Assembly (NCBI GenBank): GCA_024699855.1 | Contig: JAMPIQ010000003.1 | Coordinates: 5,952,001 to 6,016,000 of the forward strand | Direction: 5' to 3' | Length of the DNA: 64,000 nucleotides | Source of the DNA: Aphelenchoides besseyi | Taxonomy: Eukaryota; Nematoda; Chromadorea; Rhabditida; Aphelenchoididae | Part shown: piece by piece, positions 26,801 through 37,962 of the stretch | How positions within the stretch are numbered: the stretch's first letter is position 1 | How the letters are laid out: every line of letters starts with the position of its first letter | Notes under the pieces: generated by a model | What the model saw: the letters and a program-made list of their open reading frames with translations, nothing else | Told to the model about the DNA's origin: nothing | The model's database searches: none | Made by a program: the position numbers and the translations under genes

Positions 26801-26899
26801 CTTACACAGAAATGTGGACGACGAACACCCACTCCATCAACAGAAAGCGGTGTTCCGTTGATGATACCCGCTTTTGTTGAGAACAAACCGATGGAATGA
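23813..26899 (+). CDS. Patched-related (PTR) membrane protein
   Basis: Patched-superfamily protein with a sterol-sensing domain, of the PTR/PTCHD type. Eleven exons: 23813-24100, 24143-24274, 24315-24470, 24513-24647, 24690-24701 (12 nt), 24824-25093, 25136-25440, 25483-25965, 26004-26142, 26183-26666, 26709-26899; total 865 codons including stop. Features in order: N-terminal TM (LVIFTFVILIPMASFFLL), DTDVRRGF, a first loop, TYGDEIANREMM, five TMs with LGIGVDDAFLLLHSW, a second loop, then the last TMs with GFSVDFVAHMIYHHW and a short tail. Both D-containing relay motifs are intact. In C. elegans PTRs act in cuticle, osmotic barrier and molting. Intron 25441-25482 is 42 nt and stop-free in frame, so its retention would keep the protein open. 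Confidence 0.88.
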
Positions 26900-27264
26900 G
26901 AATCAAAAGTGTACTTTAATGCTTCTTTTTCGTCGATTTTTATGTACATAATTTTATTAAAACGTATTTGATAGTCGTCGTTGATTCTTCATTTACAAAA
27001 AAGTTTGCTCCAGAATGCGTAGATGTGATTAGAAGCCCTGCTGACATTCTGAAGGAAATCACATCTCGAGAGTTAAATTCTAATTAGCCATCAACACAAC
27101 TCATTCTCTCATCTTCACATCTAATCGTCATTGGTCTTATTACATTTTCTCAATTTATGTCGTTCACCTGTTACTCAATTATTGCAATACAGATGTTCAC
27201 GTTTATTGTACAAACAAACTCTATAGCAACTGAGTTTCTCTTGAATGAAATTAAGACCTGAGCA
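26900..27264. other. Convergent intergenic region
   Basis: Between the stop codons of the PTR gene and the minus-strand potassium channel. AT-rich, presumably two 3' UTRs; no gene seen. Confidence 0.45.
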
Positions 27265-29730
27265 TTATTGCACGGAACCAGAGTCCGAGGAATAGATTCC
27301 GGATTCTTGAATTCCGGAAGACGCCTCATCTTCGTCTACCCACAATACTCGACCTTGTCTGAATGGATTCTTGAAATCGGTGATATAAATCGGCCGAGTT
27401 TTGTTTGGATCCTGGAACATTTGAATAAAATTGTTTATCTAAAAACCTACTCTGAGAGTCGGGATTTCACCGTTCTCTACTTTAACCGCCGATTCTAAAA
27501 CATTTATTCAAAATGGGCTGAAGATTTTGAATCGCTTACCAACGAACTGATCCAAATTTAAAGTCTCTACTTCGCTCACTGGCAAATTGAATTGGTCTCC
27601 AAGGTTCTTTACGAGTTGACGCATCGTCAGTTTTTTGCCTGAAAATGTTGATGTTAGTTGAGACTCAACAATCAGCTCTTCTGCCCACACATCAACCGTT
27701 ACAAATGTTTCGTATCCTTCAACCCAAAAATTGGTAACATCTGAACATTCTGTTGTTGACTTTAAACTTCATTTCATTCCCGTCAAACAATAAACCCAAA
27801 AAGGAGATGTAAAATAGACTTTCCTCCAAACCAAATTGCCACTTGGCCCACATCTTCCAACGACCGGCCAAAGTAGTGGAGTTTCTTGAGGTAATCAGAC
27901 GCTATTTCTATCGCAATAGTCGTTAATGCGAGGCCGATGGCAATATAGATCAGAGTGAAGCCAAGAAATTGTGAACTAAAATAAGTTTGAATTTTGGTTT
28001 GTTCGACAATTTTTGTCGCGCCGATTGGCCTGCGGCAGAAACGGAACAAAAGTCTTCGGCCGGACGGTCGCTGTGGAACAAAGTTGCCAGTTCGATTAGT
28101 TTCAAGAAACGAGTCTTCTAAACTTGTTTTACCGTATGAGATGGTTCTTTTTTGCAGGATTAAAAACAAAAAACTGCCGTTAAAATAAATTTATCAAAAA
28201 ACAAGTTTAGAAGACTCGTTTCTTGAAACTAATCGAACTGGCAACTTTGTTCCACAGCGACCGTCCGGCCGAAGACTTTTGTTCCGTTTCTGCCGCAGGC
28301 CAATCGGCGCGACAAAAATTGTCGAACAACACAATAAATTCAAACGATAGTTTACAAACTTCGTGGGAACGACGTCTCCGAGGCCGATCGTGGTTAAAGA
28401 AACAAAGTTGAAATAAACTGCTTTGAAGAAGGTCATGTCTTCTTCGTAGATGCTAATAACCATAGAACCAATTAGAATGTACAAAATAAACGCAATAAAT
28501 AAGCCGAATGGTGTGCTTTGATCGTTGTCAGACTCCAACTCATTTCCGTTTTCGTCAACCGGAGTCAAAAGAGCTTTCTTGGATGGATGTTGTTTTTTAC
28601 GACAAAAACACGAACGAAAACACCGAGATAGTCGTCGATTCACAGTTTTCAACACTTCGGCAAGAAATTTCCCCAAATTGGCGATGACCAACAATGAAAA
28701 CGGAACGCCTTAAGAACGTTGGCTATTCGAGCTTCCATCGTTTACTGTTTCTTACCAATTAGACCGTAAGCAATGACAAAAGCCTGTCCTTTTGTGGTTT
28801 GTGGTGCGACGTTTCCATATCCAATAGTTGAAAGCACCTAAACTGCAAAATGAAATCAAGAACTTAGTAGTCAATTACCGTAAAGCAAAATAGAATCGAG
28901 TCCTTCATCTCCCAGTATCTCCATTCACCCACGGGTTCAATAGATTTCTCCGTTTTATTTTGTTTTTCTTCATACGTAAACCTTCGAACACGATCGAGCA
29001 AATCATCCTTGTAGCACGCATCCAATTCATCAAATAGTTGATCATTTAACTTTTCATTTTGTTGACATGAAATTTTTGCCATTGAACTCAAAATACCTTG
29101 AACACATCTTCTTGAGCGTTGAACTAAAATAAAGTTATTGGATTATGTAATTTGATGCAAATTTACGTGGTCCTTTTGTTGACGAAAAGACTCGTTTGAC
29201 TCGTTGAACTGCAGGTTCAGTTTCGGACGAACGTTGCTCACTATACCGAGTTCTGCCCGTGTTTTCCAGTATCCTCTCGGCCTGAAAAGAAACGATATCC
29301 ATTTAGATTTCTATTGCTTACTTTTGTTGTAAATCCTGTTTGTGTAGCCTCCAGTTCTCTGATCGTATATGCGCCCAGAAAGACGTAGGCTGTGACGGCT
29401 AAGCACATGCCCAAATGAAGAATGTAAGGGGTAAGCTGAAAATATTGAGGTTTCATTTCGACAATACGTACATAAAAAGAAAATAATTGGGTTTAAATAG
29501 ATGTTTCCTAACCAGGTTGTTGTTAGTTGCAATTCAGAAGTTAATGAGTGTGAGAATTCGTTACGTTTTTGACATTTTATGCACGTGGGAGTCCAATTAG
29601 TTTGTTTCAAGGACTCGAGGGTTGGTACAGTTTTACGTTCTGCCGAAGTATGAGAAGATTTCTTCTCGGGGGTATTGGTTGAAACGTAAAAATGACGAGA
29701 ATGAACTCGTAACCGTATTTTGAAAAACAT
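27265..29730 (-). CDS. TWIK-type two-pore-domain potassium channel
   Basis: K2P leak channel with four TMs and two pore loops. Exons seen on the minus strand: first exon from about 29730 (boundary unresolved), 29435-29332 (TM1, YILHLGMCLAVTAYVFLG), 29281-29167, 29123-28879, 28837-28756 (pore 1, STIGYGNVAP), 28708-28360 (TM2, TM3, pore 2 TTIGLGDVVPTN), 27975-27820 (TM4, FLGFTLIYIAIGLALTTIA), 27638-27540, 27494-27451, 27411-27265. The last exons carry the nematode TWK C-terminal signature KKLTMRQL...NLDQFV.SAVKVENGEIPTLR. The join between 27820 and 27638 is out of phase by one base, so a short exon may lie between them; several candidates with splice sites exist. The intron 28359-27976 (384 bp) holds a perfect inverted repeat. 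Confidence 0.82.
27999..28130 (+). repeat. Left arm of 132-bp perfect inverted repeat
   Basis: The reverse complement of 28198-28329, base for base as far as I can read. It lies wholly inside a TWK channel intron. The loop is 67 bp (28131-28197). Confidence 0.9.
28198..28329 (-). repeat. Right arm of 132-bp perfect inverted repeat
   Basis: Mirror of 27999-28130; the bases just outside each arm differ. No flanking target-site duplication is obvious. Confidence 0.9.
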
Positions 29731-32700
29731 GTCAATTTGCGCAATATGTCTCATCAAAAATACAAGTCAAAAATCACTATGGCTCAGAGTATTAACTGCT
29801 TGTAACATACAGAGAAGTCTTCGTAAAGTGACGGTCACTTTATGGACCCTGGAGCCAAAGATGGACATTCTGTCGAAGAATGATGCGTGAGCAGATTCGT
29901 GTTTTGACGTTTAAACCGCAACAGATATGTCTTGGTTCCATTCCCGAATTCCCCACAGAACAAAACAGTCGATGAAATGCGGGAAAATTAGTTTGTCAAA
30001 CTTCACTGTTACAACATCGATTTAATCAACGCAAACCACACGAAAATTTACCTTTGAGGTGTCGGGATTGAAAATCTGAACATGCCTTCGATTTGAAACC
30101 ATCTGATTCCAAACTCCGGAGTGCTGTCTTAATTTGGTTTCGGTTGATTTGCGTTGAATCGTGAGATCGAAAAACTTCATTGCACGCAAAGGCAGTCAAA
30201 TGAGAAGTTGATAAAAAGAACAAAGAGAGTTGTGGACATAGATTGAATAGATGAAATGGGTTAGGAAGTAAATGAACCGAAATAATCTACACCGTTCTCG
30301 CGGACTAAAGAACATTCGCAGCAGCTTGTGATACGATACATTCCCGGCTTTCAACAAACACAATCGAAGATTAAAAGTCTGACAAGTTGTCAACAGTTTT
30401 CTAATTTTGGTAATCGATTTTAGTGTAAATTAAAATCCACATTGTAGAATTGAAAAAACAGATGCCGAAAATGAAGAGTCGACGTTCGTCGTTCAATTTC
30501 GTTTGTTCTCTCGGGGATATTTGGAGATAAAAAGACAAGAGTCTCGGTTTCCTTATTCGAGACCGTTCTGCTAAATGCGATAAATAAATGCGCATGTCAT
30601 GAATCTTGATCTTAGTTTCTGTTTGTTGTAACACTGAAAACCATCGACGAAAAGGGATTTGAGCTCCGCCTTGCCAGTAAAACTCACGAGTCCAAGACGT
30701 CGTTGAATGCAGACTTTAACGGCGATTATGAATAAGAAAACAATTGCACAAAAAGTCCACAAAAAACTTCTAATTGTCGTTCCATTCCTGTGGTTAGAAA
30801 CTTTACTGTTCGCGCCAACTCAACATCGACGTTGAATATCAAAAGCACAACTTGGACGAATGCCCAAGATTTCGAACCGAAAAAGTCTCTCTCACCATTC
30901 GAATTGGCAAGAAGTTCAATGCCAAAAAAAGGAAAACACGGGAATCTGGTTACAATCGAAGAAATGTTCTGTTTTGTAAGACCGTTTAAACAAATTGAAT
31001 TAATAGACCCAAAGTCATGAATCCGGGTTTTCCCTTCAGTTTATGAGCAGAATCGTTCTGTTTGAGTGGTTTTTTAGCATTTCTCTTTGGCATATTCGCT
31101 ACCGTAGAAGGTTTTATTGCCGCAAAATTGGAGTGTGAATGCAAACCAAAACACTCAAATTTGTCAACCACAACAATCTTTTGTTTTGGTTGAATTCCTA
31201 CACGTTTTTAGGGATTGCGATCATAAAATTTTGCACTCACCCGCTTTATCCTAGAGCAGAGGGATACTCCTTCGAATCTCAACTACAATCCGATAGATCA
31301 TAGGTAAATGTCAAGAGATGTTTGACTTACCTCTTCATTCGCTGTCATTTTTGAGTCGGAGAGCATTTCCGCATCCAGTTGTCTAATCAATCATTCTAAC
31401 GCCTGTAAATACCAACTGATGGGCTCGAAGCAGATTTAATCTCAGTCTGAAAGCTGTTGAATAAAAGTTCGTATGACAGTATTCAGAACATCAGCCGAAC
31501 GAACACTCAGACACGCGGACAATGCGATACCAGGAAAAGGAAGTTTATAATTTCAAAACGAGATATAAATTAAACTTCTGACTAGTGCCACAGAACCTTT
31601 TGAAAACGTGAAGCGAACGAAATAAAATTCAAATTGCTTCCGGGACTTAAGTCCGAAAGAACGCCAAGAAGATCGCGTTGTTTATTTGAGCAATAAAATC
31701 ATAAAACGACCAATCATTCGGCATGTTTTTTACGCGGATTTAAATGCCAGCACTTGAAATAAACAAAATAAAACAAGTGGATTGAACTTTTCGTCTTTCG
31801 AGTCGACGAGAAACGCGCGTTGATGACGCAAAAAAACGTTTTGTTTCAACTCTTAACTTCACCTCTAACAGAACGGAAATCATCCGTTGAATGATAAGCA
31901 ACAAAAATGACGTTTGAAAACTCGAAAAAACAATTTGCAAACACCTCCGGTCTGACAAATGATTGAACAGAGGGAACGGACAAGAGCGAAGTTGAGTAGA
32001 TGGACTGGAATGAAAGAAGAATTAATCTTACACACTTGTGGCATCGAAACTCTTGATTTAACCCACAATCATGTGCCACTCGAAGAAACCTAAGATCATG
32101 GCTAAAGGTCGTTGCTTGACACACGAACACTCAGTATTGGCAAAGACATTGAGAAGAAAGGTTATGGTAGAGAGATAAATTCATAATCTTTATAGGAATG
32201 ATTGAGTTTCTTTGTATTTCAAGAGCCATTGAAATTGTCGGTCGGAAATGTCAATTGGTTTCGAGCGTTTGGCAAATTGCCACTTCGCTGTTCGCTTTTA
32301 TTGACCAAAACCATTGCGCATCTTCTGTCTAATTGAACATGTTTCCGGAACAAACCGCATCTCTTGTGACATCTTTCGCGCAAATTCGTGAAATTACTTA
32401 ATTTCAACTCACAAACTGTTTGTCGAGTGGTCTTTGGAGGACGGAACTCTGTGGACAAAACAAACAGAGAAATTATTTAATGGCTGTTGATAGAAGATGT
32501 CACTTAGCTTCGCACTTCAGGTCAAACTTTATGTCTAGATTTGCAAATCAACTGAAGAGATGAAAAAACTAAACGCTTTTTGGTATAGGAATATGAATGA
32601 GATCGGCGACAAGACTTAAGGTTTAAACAAAAGTTTCCGCTTAAACGATAATTTCGATATCCGATGGATGAATGCACCGTTTTAATAGGCTTAAATTGAG

Positions 32701-33282
32701 CAGATCCTGTGCAGAGTCGAAGCGTTTAGCATATTCCACCTGAGGTCAATTGAGCGGAAAATTTCGGGACGAGTCGTCGATCAATTTGCTAGGAGCGGAG
32801 GCGAAAATTGGAAGTCAGTTTGTCGTTGATGAATGACCGCTCCGAGGACTCAATTAGTGGCTGGAGTTAAAATGGCCAGTAAATAAAAGGTTCATCTAAA
32901 GCAATTGCTTCGCTCAACGGGACATTAACAAGTTTGCTTTTGTTGATTCCTGGTTTGTCTTCACATTCTCTGGTTCAATCCGCGTTCTTGAGTTATGATC
33001 GATAAAACGAATTTGCACGTTAACAGAAACTCAGTTGATTGGCTGAGATTCCGGAAAATGTCAAGTCGCTATCCGGTTAGGTGAAAGGCGTCTGATTGCG
33101 GGGTAGTAGTGCGCAATTTATCAACCGAAACGCTAAGAGCCGGTTTTTGTGCTTTCGTTTTTATCCTTCAAAATGCGTTGATGGATAAACACGACATTCG
33201 ATTGCGTTTTGACCTTTGAAGTGGTACGGCGTTTTTCATTTTCGACTGATACATACGAACTGATCGCGCATTTCCACGTGCC
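29731..33282. other. 3.5 kb with no confident gene
   Basis: The minus strand has one exon-like segment near 30700-30790: a hydrophobic helix (TFCAIVFLFIIAVKVCI) followed by QRRLGL and a GTGAGT donor, with a TTTTCAG acceptor near 30651. A possible upstream piece near 31060-31092 starts MPKRNAKKP. They could form a small membrane protein, but I cannot chain them. ORFs at 31846-32130 and 32219-32458 (minus) show no domain or splicing pattern. Confidence 0.35.
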
Positions 33283-34173
33283 ATGGCAACCTTACAAACG
33301 AAACTCGGTCTCTTCGTATTGGCAATTTGGCTGCCGATTTGTCTGGGATGTGCTAGAACTAACGGTTAGTTGATCGGTGCTGATGAGTTTATTCTTTTGC
33401 CAAACTTAACGACTATGACTAGAGATATTTTAAGGTGGTGGTGGAGGAACAATCATAACGACTACCCCGTTAATTACTACCACAACTGTTGCTCGTGAGT
33501 CCAGAAGTTTTTTACGAATGTAAACTCAATTTAGCTTGTAATGCACCGAACACAAACAGTGTTGGACTTACAATCGATACCGGTACGACACTTCAAGATG
33601 CAGGTGTTAACGAACGTACGCAGTTTTAAACACAATGTTTTAATAATTTAACGAATTCAGCTCCTATTGCTCAGTGTACATCTTGCCAGTCGGGTACACG
33701 ACAATTCTACACTTCAACAACGTAAACGATTTCTTGCGTTCGATTAATAAGGAAAAATATTTGTAGTGCCACCGTACCATCTGATGCAATAGGAAATATG
33801 CAAGTCGCTGAAGGCGTACAGTGTCGTAAGTCCATTTAAATGAATGTGCAAATCTATGACATTAATTTCAGCTACACCTGCAAATTTCTGTACTTGTAAT
33901 TCGGCTGGAGTTTGTTGCACGCCGAGTGGTGCCGTCGACACGGTACTTTTCATTCCATTCTGTTCCGGCGGTACATGTGTGATGGACACCGTAGTTCAAG
34001 GTGATAGCGGTGCTTCGCTTGTTTGCGAGGATCGCACCACATTTACTGTCGACGGAACCAATTCCGATGCTCCACTGGGAACACCCACGTATTTCGACGC
34101 CAGTTCTGTGTCTTGCCGAGGATGTACTAACATCCGCTCGGATACATGCACGGGACCAACAGTCAATCTTTAA
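33283..34173 (+). CDS. Secreted cysteine-rich protein with Thr-rich linker
   Basis: Predicted secreted protein, about 190 residues. Six exons: 33283-33364, 33435-33494, 33535-33603, 33661-33721, 33767-33825, 33872-34173. A signal peptide (LFVLAIWLPICLGC) is followed by a poly-Gly run, a TIITTTPLITTTTVA linker that may be O-glycosylated, and Cys pairs (QCTSCQSG; NFCTCNS..VCCTP; SCRGCTN; DTCTGP). The pattern of paired cysteines recalls nematode C6/cuticle-type secreted domains, but I cannot assign a family. A polyadenylation-like AATAAA lies at 34216. The last 148 bp, including the 3' UTR, recur at 39688-39835. Confidence 0.65.
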
Positions 34174-34225
34174 AATTGTTTAATAAGTTTGTTGTTAATA
34201 AGCCGTAATAATCTAATAAATTCTA
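34078..34225 (+). repeat. Duplicated 3' gene end, copy A
   Basis: Last-exon end and 3' UTR of the Cys-rich gene. About 91% identical without gaps to 39688-39835, with roughly 13 differences confined to the 5' part; the final ~65 bp, including the UTR, are identical. Confidence 0.85.
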
Positions 34226-35337
34226 TTGATAATTTCAAAATCACTACAATTGATCGGCAGTTTACATTGCAAGCGTTGCAGGCAACAAGAAGCACAATCT
34301 ATTTGAACTAGTGTCCTTCAATAAACAGATTTCATATTCTTATACAGTGGACCATGTAAATTGCATAGATTGCTTCTGAACAGAACGCCAATTTGTTAGT
34401 GGAAGGTTAGATTTCTTTTTTCATCCCCACCAAACACTCTCTTCCGTCGATCGCATTTGAACGTAAGTTGATTGTAACAAGTAAACGTTTATCTCATTTG
34501 ATATCTAATGATTTTCAGATGGATGACAATTTTGACGAAGAGGATTTGCTTTTCGACAGTTCCGAGTCGGAACCAGATGGTGGTTCGAACATGGAAAGTG
34601 ATGACGAGGTCGTTCCAACAAAGAAGCGAAAGCACGACGAGGAATCGAAGGACGACGAAATGGTCAATTTCAGTTGGTTCAAAAAGGACTTGTAAGTAGA
34701 CATTACAGAAATGGAAAACATTCATTTTCAGCGACGTCTTCAACTGGCAAACTGAAAAACCGTTTGTCGACCGGCCACGGTTCAAAAAGTCTGATCTGCT
34801 CATGTTGAAACAAGAACACAAACACCGCCGTCCATTAGTATTACTAGCCACAATTTCTAACATTCGGTCAAGCGACAAACAAACTGTAAGTGCAATCCTT
34901 TTGTGTTTATCGCAAATTTGTAGGAAGCAATTCTTGTGGACAAGTTGGTTAATGTGCCTCAAGCATCTCTCGATGAAATAACATTCATCGTCAATGAACA
35001 GAATCGCGTGAAAAACAAGGCACGTCTCACAAGTTGGTTCAAGAATAACACAGAGGTGTGGAAGCACCAAAAAAAAAATTATTTCCATCGAATAGGTACG
35101 TATCTTTCATTTTCAATCAAGATAAGCTTTTGTATTCTCAGACAACAGTGAACTCATTCGCGATCCCTCAAAACCAGAAGAAGAATTTCAATTGTTAAGC
35201 TTCGAACAATTCCGTCAAGTCGTCGAAAGCACAAACGAGGACTCGTTTTCTGTGGCCTTACTTTCTCTTCACGTAGCCAACGCTAAGACGGTAACCAAAT
35301 TTGAGGCGCTGAACCAACGTCAAAAAAAGTACTTCTA

Positions 35338-35406
35338 CACTGGTGGACAAAAGTTTTCACCACCCACTTTTCTCGGAGATTACTGATCCAATTCGGCTCA
35401 AATTTT
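35338..35406 (+). repeat. Left terminal inverted repeat of the Tc1-like element
   Basis: 69 bp identical to the reverse complement of 36767-36835; similarity continues a few more bases with mismatches. Confidence 0.92.
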
Positions 35407-35617
35407 CACCAATTATGAACAAGATACAGTACATATCATACCCCCAAAATCAATAACTAACAGGCAGAAACAATTTAAAAAATACAAGAATGAATGTTTT
35501 CGGCCGGTCAAAAGTTTTCGCCAGTGCGCGGTTTTTGACGGTTTCTCTCGTTTCTTCTTTAGGTTAGTTGTTTTTTCAACAGTATCAGTTACTCTAATAT
35601 GTTTACAGTCTTTAAAA

Positions 35618-36643
35618 ATGATCACCGAGCAACAGCGAGTTCAAATATTGCGACTGTTTGAGAGGGACAATAACATTAGTGCGATTGCTCATGAGATGGG
35701 AATGGACCGTTTGACGGTGCGGAAAGTTGTACGAAACGTTCAACCGAAGAAAATGGGACGTCCTCGACTGATTTCTGACCGAAATGTTCGCCAAATGAAA
35801 AGGCAAATCACATCTCTTGTTCGTCGCGGTCAAAGGGTCACGTCTACGATTATCCAAAAAACGTTTCAAATACCAGCTTCTTGCCGTACAATTCGTCGGA
35901 CGTTGAACAGCAATGGGGCCTCTTACCAATTGACTAAGAAAGTTCTACCGCTGAAACCTTCTCACAAGCTTGCACGTCTCAAATTCGCGATTTGCCACCT
36001 CGAGCTGAACACTGATTTCGAATCGTGGATTTTCACTGACGAAAAAAGGTTTTCACACGATGGTCCTGACAGTATAGGTTCCTGGGGCGTTGGGAACACT
36101 CGTCTGCAGCGGATCAAACGGCAACAAGGAGGTGGAAGTGTCATGGTGTTCGGCGCGATCTGTGCGAATGGCGAATTTTTGATTAAGGTTTGTGCAACCA
36201 ATCTCAAAACCAAATTGCTTACTTTTGGCTATGATTTTTAGATTATAGACGGTACTTACAAGTCTGCGCAGTATGTGAAGGATTTGAAAGACGTCTACAT
36301 CCCGTGGTGCAATCGCCAAATGGGACGACGTCCGTGAACGTGGCAACAAGACAACTGCAGCATCCACAAAGCGAAGATCGTAATGGACTTTTTGAAGCGT
36401 CAGAAAGTCTCTACCGTCGAGTGGCCTGCATGTTCACCCGATTTGTCGATCGAAAATGTGTGGCATCTGCTATCAGACCTTGTCTACGCCGATGGACAGT
36501 TCACGAATTCAATCGCGTTGACTGAAAAGATCGTCGAATGTGCAAGTCGATTTTCGGCGGACACAATCAAGGGACTCTACTCATCAATTGCCAATCGTTT
36601 GGTCAAACTAAAGGCCGCAAAAGGTGGAGAAATTCGGTGTTGA
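35618..36643 (+). pseudogene. Tc1/mariner transposase with a nonsense codon
   Basis: Two exons, 35618-36187 and 36242-36643, with a 54-bp intron (GTTTGT...TTTTAG). The N-terminal helix-turn-helix (ITEQQRVQILRLF...IAHEMGMDRLTVRKV) and a GRPR-type hook (GRPRLIS) lead to the catalytic core: WIFTDEKRF (first Asp), QQDN (second Asp), SPDLSIENVW (Glu). Two defects are visible. An in-frame TGA at 36335-36337 lies just before QQDN. The segment between second Asp and Glu is one residue shorter than the usual DD34E (SPDL-S-IE instead of SPDL-N-P-IE). The copy is therefore probably inactive, although its terminal repeats are perfect and might still be mobilised in trans. Confidence 0.85.
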
Positions 36644-36766
36644 AAGTGAGTGGTGAATACTTTTGACCGCCTCAAAATCGATTTTTGATTGCAGCTTCGG
36701 TTGGACTTCGCAAGACCAGTTGTTTTTTTGTTAATTAAAGGTTAACGATCTAATAAAACCAGGGTA

Positions 36767-36835
36767 AAAATTTGAGCCGAATTGGATCAGTAATCTCCGA
36801 GAAAAGTGGGTGGTGAAAACTTTTGTCCACCAGTG
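36767..36835 (-). repeat. Right terminal inverted repeat of the Tc1-like element
   Basis: Reverse complement of 35338-35406, 69 of 69 bases. Confidence 0.92.
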
Positions 36836-37962
36836 TACTTATTGGCTCAAAGACTCATTTTCATGGTTGATCAACTGGAAAACGGAGTCTTCCGTTTCTC
36901 TAAAGCAGAGGATCACGTTTGGAAAATGCGGGAGTGGCTCAAACTCCTGTGCGCTTTGTCTCGAGTTTCTTTTCCCGACGACGATCCGAACTCTTGCTTT
37001 GTTCACGAAGACTTTAATCCATTGAGCCGTACACGACTTCAAACTGAAATTCGTCCTCAAGGGTAAGTAGACGTAATTCGATTGAAATAAATCAATGATT
37101 AGAAAAGCCGTAAATGTGTTTTTGCAAAGAGCGGCAATGCTTCTTAATTCGGGACTCGGACTGACGGACAAGTCTGCAAGTCATCTGTGTGGATACGCCG
37201 GATGTTTAAACTTCAAACACATCGTCTACGAATCGCTTGATTTGAATGTTTCACGGGAACGGTGTCCAGTAATGCGAAAAGAAGCGTGCGTCGCTCAATG
37301 TTTGTGTTTACCTCGTTGCATTCCGACAAGTGAGCACCGATACGTGAAGTGCGCAATTCACGGCAAAACTTGCACTGTTTCTGAAGAAACGTTTCCGCCG
37401 CAAATCGACTTCGTTCCAGGCCACATCATCAGCATTGCCAAAGGAATTGCCGAGTTCTCGGACGATTTGTTGCGTTTACTAAGTTACACGTTGACTGCAT
37501 TTCGACCCGGACTCAAATTGATCATCCAATCCGAGGAACAGGTTTGCAACGTTCTTTAAGTTGTAAACAAATGACTTATAGGGCACTTCAACGGAACCTA
37601 CGAATCTCGAAAATAGTCGAATTTGAACGAGTGTCAATCAGTTAGCCCAAATACCTCAGTCTAATCTTTGATTTGTTCTTGAACGTGTATTGCTCTTTTA
37701 TTTTCCACCGGTTTCCTGTCAACATGATCTTTTCTCAAAATCTGTTTTTCACAATTTCATTTACATGCATCACATTAACTTCATTTCTTCATCTTGGTTA
37801 CGAATTAATCACCGGTCAACAAAACGATGCAATAAAGAATTCTCGATGTTTTGTGCATTTAATTCAAACAGTTTGACTGTTTATAACCGATTATTACCTA
37901 TACATCACATTGATCGAGATTACCGAGAATTTAGCCAATCGGTTTCACCACGTTTTTCAAGG

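Larger units (their letters stand above)
35338..36835 (+). mobile_element. Tc1/mariner-family DNA transposon
   Basis: 1498-bp element flanked by TA duplications (35336-35337 and 36836-36837), with terminal inverted repeats of 69 perfectly matching bases starting CACTGGTGG. It carries one transposase gene on the plus strand. It sits inside a coding exon of the His-Cys box nuclease gene. Confidence 0.93.
34519..37626 (+). pseudogene. His-Cys box (I-PpoI-like) nuclease gene interrupted by a Tc1-like element
   Basis: Six coding exons: 34519-34691, 34732-34885, 34924-35095, 35142-37062 (containing the transposon), 37103-37541, 37582-37626. Ignoring the element and one TA copy, they sum to 468 codons including stop with no other lesion. 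The N-terminus is acidic (DDNFDEEDLL, then KKRKHDE, a possible nuclear signal); the middle is alpha-helical and unrecognised. The last large exon has S-H-L-C, C-L-N-x-x-H, E-S-L-D-L-N-V-S-R-E-R-C-P and a further C/H cluster, as in the zinc-binding loop of His-Me finger homing endonucleases. The putative catalytic His (about residue 334) and metal-binding Asn (about 355) are 21 apart, as in I-PpoI (His98, Asn119). The insertion lies near residue 232 and stops translation soon after, upstream of the nuclease motif. A GTAAGT donor at 34461 suggests a 5' UTR intron. Confidence 0.7.

Noticed and set aside
27999..28329. Inverted repeat as an exon of the TWK channel
   Set aside because: The frame is open into one arm, but normal channel sequence (VVPTN joined to SQFLGFT) is obtained only if the whole 384-bp intron is removed.
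36335..36337. TGA in the transposase as a selenocysteine codon
   Set aside because: Tc1/mariner transposases do not use selenocysteine and no SECIS-like context was seen; a nonsense mutation is simpler.
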